In this document: positions 11,346 through 19,600 of the stretch, piece by piece
Layout of the letters: each line of letters opens with the position of its first letter
How positions within the stretch are numbered: the first letter of the stretch is position 1
NCBI GenBank assembly: GCA_017429205.1
Contig: JAFRPH010000049.1
Span: forward strand, 1-63,868
From: Bacteroidales bacterium
Lineage (GTDB): Bacteria; Bacteroidota; Bacteroidia; Bacteroidales; UBA932
Length of the DNA: 63,868 bases
Direction of reading: 5' to 3'
Program-made: the position numbers and the translations under genes
Notes under the pieces: model-generated
Database searches by the model: none
The model's input: only the letters and a program-made list of their open reading frames with translations
Told to the model about the DNA's origin: nothing

Positions 11346-11815
11346 AGAAATACCTCATCGTCTTCCTCATCTCGATGGTGCCGCTGATCGAACTGCGCGG
11401 CGCCATCCCGTATGCCGTTGGGATGGGCCTGCCCATCGTCCCGTCCATCATCGTCTCCGTCCTCGGCAACATGCTGCCCGTCCCTTTCATCTTCCTGTTC
11501 GCCCGCCGCATCCTGGAGTGGGGGAAGGACAAGAAGTACATCGGCAAGTTCTTCACATGGTGCCTGGAGAAGGGCGAGAAGGGCGGACGCAAGCTGGAGG
11601 AGAAGGCCGGACGGGGCCTCTATGTCGCCCTGCTCCTGTTCGTGGGCATCCCGCTGCCGGGCACGGGCGCCTGGACCGGCACCCTCGCCGCCAGCATCCT
11701 GGACATGGACTTCAAGAAAAGCGTCCTGTTCGTCCTGCTGGGCGTCCTCCTCGCCGGGGCGATCATGCTCCTGGCGTCGCTGGGCATCTTCGGCGCCATC
11801 GACTTCCTGAAATAA
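11342..11815 (+). CDS. Small multidrug-export family membrane protein (COG2426 type)
   Basis: 157 residues, inner membrane, about four hydrophobic segments. Two short re-entrant-type motifs characteristic of the family are visible: PLIELRGAIPYAVGMG near the N-terminus and GIPLPGTGAWTGTLAAS in the second half, separated by a basic cytosolic loop (WCLEKGEKGGRKLEEKAGRG). The family name implies drug export, but the activity is poorly established. The start ATG overlaps the previous stop by 4 bases. A longer frame from 11306 is ignored because this start is coupled and gives a proper membrane N-terminus. Confidence 0.88.
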   Translation: MKKYLIVFLISMVPLIELRGAIPYAVGMGLPIVPSIIVSVLGNMLPVPFIFLFARRILEWGKDKKYIGKFFTWCLEKGEKGGRKLEEKAGRGLYVALLLFVGIPLPGTGAWTGTLAASILDMDFKKSVLFVLLGVLLAGAIMLLASLGIFGAIDFLK

Positions 11816-11833
11816 AACAACCACATATAAACT

Positions 11834-12808
11834 ATGACACTGAAACGCATCATCCTCTGGAGCGCCTCGCTCCTTCTCGCCGCGAACTGCCTCACGGGCT
11901 GCCTCGCCGGCAAGTTCATGACCAACTACGCCCTCAAGCCCGCCCAGCACGGCGAGGCCGACATCGAGCGCACCCGCGCCAAGGCCGACTCCCTCGCCCC
12001 CGGCGTGATGGCCTGGTATGACGACCTGCACGCCAAGGGCATCTTCAAGGACATCACCCGCACGGACCCGGACGGCCACAAGCTGCACGCCGTCTACGCC
12101 CCCGCCAAGGATCCCGCCACGGCCCAGGGCACGGCCATCGTCGTCCACGGCTACACCGACAACCACCTCGTCTTCATGTACCTCGTGCGCATGTACCGCG
12201 ACGAGTTCAACTATAACGTGATGGTCCCGGACCTCCAGTTCTTCGGCTACTCCGAGGGCGAGGCCGCCCAGATGGGCTGGCTCGACCGCCTGGACGTGGA
12301 AGACTGGGCCAAGGTCGCCCACGACCTCTTCAAGGACGACTTCACCGTCGTGCACGGCGTGTCGATGGGTGCGGCCACCGCGATGATGATGAGCGGCGAC
12401 GACCTCCCGCCCTACATCCGCGCCTTCGTCGAGGACTGCGGCTACTCCTCCGCCTGGGACCAGTTCGCCCACAACCTCAAGGACAGCTTCCACCTGCCCC
12501 CGTTCCCGATCCTGAACAGCGCGAGCATCGTCTCCAAGCAGCGTTACGGCTGGGGCTTCAAGGAGGCCTCCTCCGTGAACCAGCTCGCCAAGTGCGACCG
12601 TCCGATGCTCTTCATCCACGGCACGGCGGACGACTTCGTCCCCGTGGACCACGTCTTCAAGAACTACGAGGCCAAGACGCACGGCTACAAGGAGCTCGTC
12701 CTCGTCCAGGGCGCCGTCCACGCGAACTCCTACGCGAAGGATCCGAAGAACTACACCTGGCGGGTGAAGTACTTCCTCGATCGCGTCAAGAGCGGAGAAA
12801 TCAAATAG
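11834..12808 (+). CDS. Lipoprotein alpha/beta hydrolase
   Basis: 324 residues. A lipoprotein signal (MTLKRIILWSASLLLAANCLTGC) is followed by an alpha/beta-hydrolase fold of about 250 residues. The oxyanion region is TAIVVHGYTDNH, the nucleophile elbow is GVSMGA with Ser177, the acid is in HGTADDFVPVDH, and the catalytic His is in GAVHANSY. Substrate unknown; this resembles the esterase/peptidase-like hydrolases of the BAAT/DUF type common in Bacteroidales. It is last in the operon starting at 9813, 18 bases after the exporter. Its stop lies only 4 bases from the convergent methyltransferase stop. Confidence 0.92.
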   Translation: MTLKRIILWSASLLLAANCLTGCLAGKFMTNYALKPAQHGEADIERTRAKADSLAPGVMAWYDDLHAKGIFKDITRTDPDGHKLHAVYAPAKDPATAQGTAIVVHGYTDNHLVFMYLVRMYRDEFNYNVMVPDLQFFGYSEGEAAQMGWLDRLDVEDWAKVAHDLFKDDFTVVHGVSMGAATAMMMSGDDLPPYIRAFVEDCGYSSAWDQFAHNLKDSFHLPPFPILNSASIVSKQRYGWGFKEASSVNQLAKCDRPMLFIHGTADDFVPVDHVFKNYEAKTHGYKELVLVQGAVHANSYAKDPKNYTWRVKYFLDRVKSGEIK

Positions 12809-12812
12809 GAAA

Positions 12813-13601
12813 TCAGCTGTTCCGCTGCCGGACGGCCTCGAAGAGGAGGATGGCGGCGGACACGGACACATTGAGACTGTCCAGGCGGCCGAGCATCGGG
12901 ATGCGGATGTGCGCATCGGCGGCGCGGCGCCAGACATCGGTAAGACCGGTGGATTCGGTACCCATCACCAGGGCCGTTCCGCCGGTCATGTCCGTATCAT
13001 AGTACCAGGAGGAATCCTGGAGCTGGGCGGTGAGGATGCGGATGCCGCGAGATTTGAGCCAGTCGATGGTCTCCGCCGACGAGGCGCACACCGTGGGCAC
13101 GGTGAACACCGCGCCGATGCTCGCGCGGATGAGGTTCGGGTTCCACAGGTCCGTGAGCGGGTCGCAGACGACGACCGCGTCGGCCCGGGCGGCGTCGGCG
13201 CTGCGGAGCACAGCGCCCAGGTTCCCCGGCTTCTCCACCGACTCCAGCACCATCACGAGCGGATGCTCGCTCAGCGCGAGGTCCTCCAGGCGCCGCTCGC
13301 GGACTTCGACCTCCGCGAGCACGCCCTCCGTCCCTTCCCGGTACGCCACCTTCCGGTACAGCGCCTCGGGGATTTCCACGATGTGTGTCATTCCGAGCGA
13401 AGCGAAGGAATCTGTCCCGACCACCTCCGGACACACGAACACCGTCCTTACCCGGAAGCCCGCCTCGAGGCAGTGCTCCAGCTCGCGGCGGCCCTCCACC
13501 ACGAAAAGACCCTGCTCCCGCCGCGCCTTGGATTTTTCCTGCAGCAGGAGCAGATTCTTGATCTTCGGGTTCTGCGCCGATGTGATGCTTTCTATCCTCA
13601 T
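12813..13601 (-). CDS. TrmH/SpoU-family RNA 2'-O-methyltransferase
   Basis: About 262 residues. Methylates a ribose 2'-OH in rRNA or tRNA using S-adenosylmethionine. The N-terminal substrate-binding domain begins MRIESITSAQNPKIKNLLLL. The C-terminal knotted SPOUT domain shows motif 1 (EKPGNLGAVLRSADA), motif 2 (LVMGTESTGLT) and motif 3 (IPMLGRLDSLNVSVSAAILL). The start is the ATG giving MRIES; an upstream ATG adds eight unlikely residues. Odd: residues about 63-71 (TDSFASLGM) are encoded by a copy of the dispersed repeat seen in intergenic DNA. It lies downstream of lysS on the same strand, separated by hairpins. The exact RNA target is unknown. Confidence 0.94.
   Translation of the reverse strand: MRIESITSAQNPKIKNLLLLQEKSKARREQGLFVVEGRRELEHCLEAGFRVRTVFVCPEVVGTDSFASLGMTHIVEIPEALYRKVAYREGTEGVLAEVEVRERRLEDLALSEHPLVMVLESVEKPGNLGAVLRSADAARADAVVVCDPLTDLWNPNLIRASIGAVFTVPTVCASSAETIDWLKSRGIRILTAQLQDSSWYYDTDMTGGTALVMGTESTGLTDVWRRAADAHIRIPMLGRLDSLNVSVSAAILLFEAVRQRNS
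13386..13415. repeat. Dispersed repeat embedded in frame in the TrmH-like gene
   Basis: TGTCATTCCGAGCGAAGCGA (13386-13405) running on to AGGAATCTGT is identical in its core to the intergenic arm at 3387-3414. On the minus strand it reads TDSFASLGMTH, joining the substrate-binding domain to the following linker without disturbing the frame. Confidence 0.8.
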
Positions 13602-13645
13602 ACTTCGAATCGAAGGTTCAGGCACCGAGGTGCCCGGGGGTATTC

Positions 13646-13664
13646 AAGGGGGCAGCGCCCCCTT
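13646..13664. terminator. GC-rich hairpin between lysS and the methyltransferase gene
   Basis: An 8-bp stem (AAGGGGGC with GCCCCCTT) and a 3-nt loop. It may attenuate or terminate lysS transcription. There is no T run, so function is uncertain. Confidence 0.45.
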
Positions 13665-13668
13665 CAAA

Positions 13669-13694
13669 CGGAAAAATTCGCTAGAATTTTTCCG
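13669..13694 (-). terminator. Palindrome spanning the lysS stop codon
   Basis: An 11-bp perfect stem (CGGAAAAATTC with GAATTTTTCCG) has a 4-nt spacer that contains part of the lysS TAG. It contains T runs and may act in termination or 3'-end protection. Confidence 0.55.
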
Positions 13695-15198
13695 GCTTCA
13701 TCGTCGGGAAGAAGAGGACGTCCTGGATGGCGTCGTTGCCGGTCATGAACATCGTGAGGCGGTCGATGCCGATGCCGATGCCCGAGGTGGGCGGCATGCC
13801 GTACTCGAGCGCGCGCACGAAGTCATAGTCGATGTACATCGCCTCGTCGTCGCCCTTGGACTTGAGGGCGGCCTGCTCCTCGAAGCGCTCGAGCTGGTCG
13901 ATCGGGTCGTTCAGCTCGGAGTAGGCGTTCGCCAGCTCCTTGCCGGCGACGAAGAGCTCGAACCGCTCGGTGAGCGTGTCGTCGTAGCGGCAGCGCTTGG
14001 TGAGCGGGGACATCTCCACGGGATAGTCGATGATGAAGGTGGGCTGGATGAGGTTCTTCTCGCAGTATTCTCCGAAGATGGCGTCGATGAGCTTGCCGAC
14101 GCCCATTTCCGGGGTGACCTCGATGTTCAGCCGCTTGCAGGTCGCGCGCAGCTGCGCCTCGTCCATGCCCTTGACATCGACCCCGGCGTATTCCTTGATC
14201 GCGTCCAGGATGCGGAGGCGGCGGAAGGGGCCCTTGAAGGAGATCTCGTTCCCGGCGATGGTCTTGGTGAGCCCGCCGGTGGCCTCGGCCACCTGCTCGA
14301 GCATCTTCTCGGTGAAATCCATCATCCACTCGTAGTCCTTGTATGCGACGTACAGCTCCACGCAGGTGAACTCCGGGTTGTGGGTCTTGTCCATGCCCTC
14401 GTTGCGGAAGTTCTTCGCGAACTCGTACACGCCCGGGAAGCCGCCCACGATGAGGCGCTTCAGGTACAGCTCGTTCGCGATGCGGAGATACATGTCCACA
14501 TCCAGTGCGTTGTGGTGCGTGATGAACGGGCGCGCGGTCGCGCCGCCCGGGATGGGCTGCAGGATCGGGGTCTCCACCTCCAGGCAGCCGGCCTCGTCGA
14601 AGTAGCGGCGCATCGTGGAGATGATCTTCGCCCGCTTGACGAAGGTCTCCTTCACCTGCGGGTTCACCACGAGGTCCACATACCGCTGGCGGTAGCGGAG
14701 CTCCGGGTCCTCGAAACTGTCGTGCACGGTGCCGTCGGCGTCCGTCTTCACGATGGGGAGGACGCGGAGGGACTTGGACAGGACGGTGAGTTCTTTCGCG
14801 TGCACGGAGAGCTGGCCCGTCTGGGTGATGAAGGCGAAGCCCTTGATGCCGATGATGTCGCCGATGTCCAGGAGCTTCTTGAAGACCGTGTTATATAAGG
14901 TCTTGTCTTCGCCGGGGCAGATCTCGTCCCGCTTGACATACACCTGGATGCGGCCCGCGTGGTCCTGCAGCTCCATGAAGGAGGCGGCGCCCATGATGCG
15001 GCGCGACATGATGCGGCCCGCGAGGCACACATTCGCGAAATTGCCCTTTTCAGGGTCGTAGCCCGCCGCGATTTCGGCGGTGGTGGTGTCCACCGGATAG
15101 AGGGGGGCCGGATATGGATTGATGCCCAGTTCACGCAGTTTTGCGAGGGATTCCCGACGGCCGCGTTCCTGCTCGTTGAGGTCGATAGTGATTGCCAT
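13681..15198 (-). CDS. lysS: Lysyl-tRNA synthetase, class II
   Basis: Charges tRNA-Lys; 505 residues, cytoplasmic, normal length for the bacterial class II enzyme. The N-terminal anticodon OB fold covers about residues 50-160. The class II core shows [13 protein letters not shown], motif 2 [20 protein letters not shown] and motif 3 [13 protein letters not shown]. The start [16 protein letters not shown] is chosen because the promoter box at 15228-15235 lies upstream of it, so the longer frame to 15258 would begin before transcription starts. The methyltransferase gene follows on the same strand. Confidence 0.97.
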   Translation of the reverse strand: MAITIDLNEQERGRRESLAKLRELGINPYPAPLYPVDTTTAEIAAGYDPEKGNFANVCLAGRIMSRRIMGAASFMELQDHAGRIQVYVKRDEICPGEDKTLYNTVFKKLLDIGDIIGIKGFAFITQTGQLSVHAKELTVLSKSLRVLPIVKTDADGTVHDSFEDPELRYRQRYVDLVVNPQVKETFVKRAKIISTMRRYFDEAGCLEVETPILQPIPGGATARPFITHHNALDVDMYLRIANELYLKRLIVGGFPGVYEFAKNFRNEGMDKTHNPEFTCVELYVAYKDYEWMMDFTEKMLEQVAEATGGLTKTIAGNEISFKGPFRRLRILDAIKEYAGVDVKGMDEAQLRATCKRLNIEVTPEMGVGKLIDAIFGEYCEKNLIQPTFIIDYPVEMSPLTKRCRYDDTLTERFELFVAGKELANAYSELNDPIDQLERFEEQAALKSKGDDEAMYIDYDFVRALEYGMPPTSGIGIGIDRLTMFMTGNDAIQDVLFFPTMKPEKF

Positions 15199-15227
15199 AG
15201 AAAAGGATGTCTGTTTTTTTCCGGATG

Positions 15228-15235
15228 CAAAGGTA
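15228..15235 (-). promoter_or_regulatory. -7 promoter box for lysS
   Basis: On the minus strand TACCTTTG followed by CAT, a full TAnnTTTG match 29 bases from the lysS ATG. Confidence 0.7.
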
Positions 15236-15319
15236 CGAAAAACCTCGTACAATCCCATTTCCCTGCGATTTATTTGGAGAAAAGTTCGAAAATTGTTGGG
15301 AAAATTAGATAATTCTCCT

Positions 15320-15327
15320 TATTTTTG
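15320..15327 (+). promoter_or_regulatory. -7 promoter box for the OmpA operon
   Basis: TATTTTTG matches TAnnTTTG. It gives a leader of about 120 bases to the ATG at 15453, long for this window, with a palindromic TTTTGGG-CC-CCCAAAA tract at 15365-15380. Confidence 0.65.
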
Positions 15328-15452
15328 TCAGCGTATACTGAAGTGTCCACATGGGACGCTCCGTTTTTGGGCCCCCAAAATGGCCAAAAATGCCGTCGGT
15401 ATACCTTAAATATTTTAATAATAAGAAGCTGAACAACAACAATTCTTATCAT

Positions 15453-16628
15453 ATGAAACTTAAAAGCTTAACACTGATTCTCGCACTTGCGCTGGGCGCC
15501 CAGGTGGCGTTCGCGCAGCAGAGCAAGTCCGACCCCAGCCTGGAGTTCAATCCTCACTGGTACGGCCAGATCCAGGGCGGCGCCGGTTACACCATCGGCG
15601 AAACCGCGTTCAAGGACCTGATCTCCCCTGCCGGAGCCCTCTCCCTCGGGTATCAGTTCAATCCCACCCTCGGCCTGCGCTTCAACCTCGCCGGCTATCA
15701 GGGCAAGGGCGCTGTCGTCGCCCCGCTCGAGGTTTACAAGTTCAACTACCTCCAGGGCGCGTTCGACCTCACCCTCAACCTGGCGCAGCTGCTTGGCTAC
15801 AAGCATGACCGCGTGTTCAACCCGTTCGTGTTCATCGGCGGCGGCGCCGCCTACGGCTTCAAGAACGGCGCGAACAACATCACCAAGACCAACCCGAAGG
15901 AATACTTCGCCCTCCTGTGGGAGAAGAACCTGATCACCCCGGTCGCCCGCGTCGGTATCGGCGCCGACTTCCGCCTGAGCGACGCCGTCGCCCTCACCCT
16001 CGAGGTGAACGACAACGTCCTCTCCGACAAGTTCAACTCCAAGAAGGTCGGTCATCCCGACTTCCAGTTCAACGCCCTCGCCGGCCTGAAGATCAACTTC
16101 GGCAAGACCACCCGTCCGAGCGCCAAGTACCTCGCCGAGCTCGCCGCCGCGGAGGCTGCCGCCGCCGCTGAGAAGGCCCGCCTCGAGGCCGAGCGCGCCG
16201 CGAAGCTCGCCGCCGAGAAGGCCGCCGCCGAGAAGGCCGCCGCCGAGAAGGCCCTCGCCGACAAGCTCGCCGCCGAGAAGGCTGCCGCCGAGAAGCTCGC
16301 CGCCGAGATGCGTCAGGTGAACACCTTCTTCACGATCAACTCCTACGTCATCTCCGACGAGGAGGCCGCGAAGCTCGTCCGCTACATCGACTGGCTCAAG
16401 GCGAATCCGGATGTGAACATCGCCATCGCCGGCCACGCTGACAAGGGCACCGGTACCAAGCGCATCAACCAGAAGCTCTCCGAGCAGCGTGCCGCTGCCG
16501 TCAAGGACTTCCTGGTGGAGCGTGGCATCGCCGAGAGCCGCATCGTCTCCGTCGTCGCCAACGGCGACCGCATCCAGCCGTTCGAGGAGAACGACCTGAA
16601 CCGCGTCGTCATCAGCACCATCGAATAA
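15453..16628 (+). CDS. OmpA-family outer membrane protein with Ala/Glu/Lys coiled-coil linker
   Basis: 391 residues. The signal peptide (MKLKSLTLILALALGAQVAFA) is followed by a predicted eight-strand-type barrel (about residues 30-220; LEFNPHWYGQIQGGAGYTIG, GYQFNPTLGLRFNLAGY). An alanine-rich helical linker of AAEKAAAEK-type repeats comes next (about 225-285). The C-terminal OmpA peptidoglycan-binding domain (about 290-391) contains NVNIAIAGHADKGTGTKRINQKLS-like sequence, where the usual TD of GHTD is AD. It probably anchors the outer membrane to peptidoglycan. The giant lipoprotein gene starts 34 bases downstream with no terminator between, so they are very likely co-transcribed. The linker DNA is itself repetitive (16140-16310). 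Confidence 0.93.
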   Translation: MKLKSLTLILALALGAQVAFAQQSKSDPSLEFNPHWYGQIQGGAGYTIGETAFKDLISPAGALSLGYQFNPTLGLRFNLAGYQGKGAVVAPLEVYKFNYLQGAFDLTLNLAQLLGYKHDRVFNPFVFIGGGAAYGFKNGANNITKTNPKEYFALLWEKNLITPVARVGIGADFRLSDAVALTLEVNDNVLSDKFNSKKVGHPDFQFNALAGLKINFGKTTRPSAKYLAELAAAEAAAAAEKARLEAERAAKLAAEKAAAEKAAAEKALADKLAAEKAAAEKLAAEMRQVNTFFTINSYVISDEEAAKLVRYIDWLKANPDVNIAIAGHADKGTGTKRINQKLSEQRAAAVKDFLVERGIAESRIVSVVANGDRIQPFEENDLNRVVISTIE

Positions 16629-16662
16629 GGAAACAAACAATCTTTAATTCCATACCAACTTT

Positions 16663-19600
16663 ATGAAAGTCAAATTCACCAAACTTGCAGCGCTGCTCCT
16701 TGCTGGAGTAGCCCTGTTTGCGACCGGATGTACCGACTACGAAGTCGACATCCAGAAGGTAGACAAGAAAGTTGACAATCTGACCTCCGAGGTGAACAAC
16801 AAGATCGCCTCCCTCGAGCAGCAGATCGCCGGCATCAACGCTACCATTGCTACCCTTGAGACCAAGGCTGCCCACGACGCGGACATCCAGACTCTGCGCA
16901 ACGAGCTGGCCGCTGCGAAGAGCGATCTCCAGGACGAATTCAACGGCAAGATCAACAAGGCTGTTGCTGACCTCACCGCTGAAATCAACAAGAAGGTCAA
17001 CCAGGCCGACTACGATGTCGACAAGGCTGCGATCGAGAAGGCCATCAAGGACGTCAATGACGCTCTCAATGCTGCCAAGGATCGCATCAAGGCCCTTGAG
17101 GATGCTGACTACCAGGGTCAGATCGACGCCGCCAAGGATCGCATCAAGGCCCTCGAGGATGCTCACTTCCAGGATCAGATCGATGCTGCCAAGGATCGCA
17201 TCACGAAACTTGAGAACCTTCTCGCCGGTGACTGGGATGGCAAGACCGTCAAGGAGACCATCGACGCCCTCGCCGAGACCGTCGCCGATCTCGAGATTGA
17301 AGTCAACGGCAAGATCAGCGCCCTCGACGAGCGCCTGACCAAGGCCGAGGCTGCCATCAAGAAGATCAACGAGGAAACCATCCCCGCCCTCCAGGGTCAG
17401 GTTGACGACATCAATAACGTCAAGATCCCTGCTCTCCAGCAGGACATCCAGGACCTCAAGGACGGCAAGCTCGACAAGGCTGAGTTCGAGAAATACAAGG
17501 AAGCGACTGCCAACACCATCCGTCTCATGCAGGAGGCCATCCAGAACCTCGCCGACACCAAGGTCGACAAGACCGAGTTCGATGCGAAGGTTGCTGAAAT
17601 CCTTGCCAAATTCGACGACTATGTGCTGAAGACTACCTTTGAAGCGTTTAAGGCCATTGTCGGCACCGAGGATGAACTCAAGAACTTTGAGGGTACCATT
17701 ATCGGCCGCCTCAAGGCTTGCGAGGCTCTCCTCGCCGGTGAGTGGGGCGACAAGACTGTCCAGGAGTACATCGACGCCAAGGACAAGGCTCTCCAGGATC
17801 AGCTTGACAAGATTGTCAATGAGCTCATCCCTGCCCTCGACAAGCGTGTCAAGGATCTCGAGAAGTCCGTGAACGAGGTTATCCTCCCGCAGCTCAAGTT
17901 CGCGCTTGACTATGAGGGTGGCCTCAAGGCTTACATTGATGACAATGACGCCAAGACGCTCGCTGCAGCTAAAGATTACACCGACGCCGAGGTCCAGAAG
18001 GTCCGCGATGAACTCAACAAGTTCAAGGCCCAGATGTACGATTTGCTCCATCAGCTGGCCAGCCGCATCCAGAGCATTGTCTATGTCCCGGACTATGACG
18101 ATCTGAAGATCACCTCCAACATGGCCAAGACGACTGTCCCGGGTGTCGAGGGTGCCCTCTACATCGACCAGCCGACTACGATCACCTACAAGATTCTCCC
18201 TGCCGAGTATGCCGCCGCCGTGGTCGATCTCGCTAAGGCCTCTGAGTTCAAGGATCTCCTTTTCTTCGACGTGAAGACAGTCAACACCCGTGCTGACGAA
18301 GAGGCTGATGTCGAGCCTGCTTTCCAGATTATCGCCGCCGAGAAGGATGCGAACATCGACGAGAACGGTCTCGTGACCTTCACGGTTCTCCCTGTGAACG
18401 TCGCCTCCGCCGCGTTCGCCGCTACCGCTATTCCGGTTGAGTTCAACGCTGTCTTCGGTAACGTCGCCAACGTCTTTGGATTTGATGTCCCTTATCTCTG
18501 GGCTGACGGTGAATATGTTTATCCGGTTGTCAAGGAGGAGGATCTCGAGGCTTATCTGGCCCGTACCGCTTTCGCCGCTTCTCTGCGCTTCGTTACCCAG
18601 GACATCACCATTCCTAGCGATCCTGCCAGCGAGGAATACAACGAGGTGGCTTCCACCTACAACGTCCTCTATCCGGGCATCTCCCACATTGTGGATGTCC
18701 CTGCTGAATCCTTCAAGAAGGAGCCTGATGGTACCCTCCGCGAATTCACCGAGGATGAGAGACATCTCAAGCTCCCGTACAATTCCCCGGATACCAAGAT
18801 CATTCTCGACCAGGCTGTCCCCGGTTACGTGATCGATGGCGATCTGATGAGCTACGAGCAGGCCTCTGAGGCCGGTATCGTTGTTCCCAAGTATGACATC
18901 CAGTTCCCGACGGATGAGGATATCGTTTGGATCGACAACAACGGAAACCAGAAGAAGGACGACTATATAGTCGCCACCGGCTCCTATGTCAAGGTTAACA
19001 TGAATCTTGACGCGGATGTTGCTGCCCGTATGTTCGAGATCGGCAACCAGGTTGCCGCTACCTACGTCTTCAAGTCCGAGGTGGGCGAATTCTCCGATGA
19101 GGGTGATGTGACCATCACCAAGGAACTCGGTGAGATCGCTGTTTCCGCCAATGCCGTTTGGACTTGGGATTGGAACAAGGACGGTGTTGTCGAGCTTGAT
19201 GGCGAGCCTGTCGATCTCGGTGACGCTTTGATCGACCACAACCGCTATTACAAGGTTGAGCAGGCTGATACGAACTATGTCCGTATGGTCTGGCCTGTCG
19301 ACATCGACGAGGCTGGCTTCGCGAAGCTCCAGGCCGACCTTGGCATCGAGCTCGAGGACTTTGCCGGTCTTACCCCGAACGTGGAGACCTTCAAGATCGA
19401 GGTTGCCGACCGTCTCAATGCAGCTGGCGAGGAAATCGCTGACGAGGAACTCGTGTTCGAGGCTCTCGCTGACGACGCCGCCTTCGAGATTGCGAATGTC
19501 GCCATCAAGGACGGCAAGCTCTACGCCGACTTCCTGAACTTCGAGTGGGACAAGGTCTACAAGGTCACTGCCGAGTATGAGCTCCAGTATGCTGTCATCA

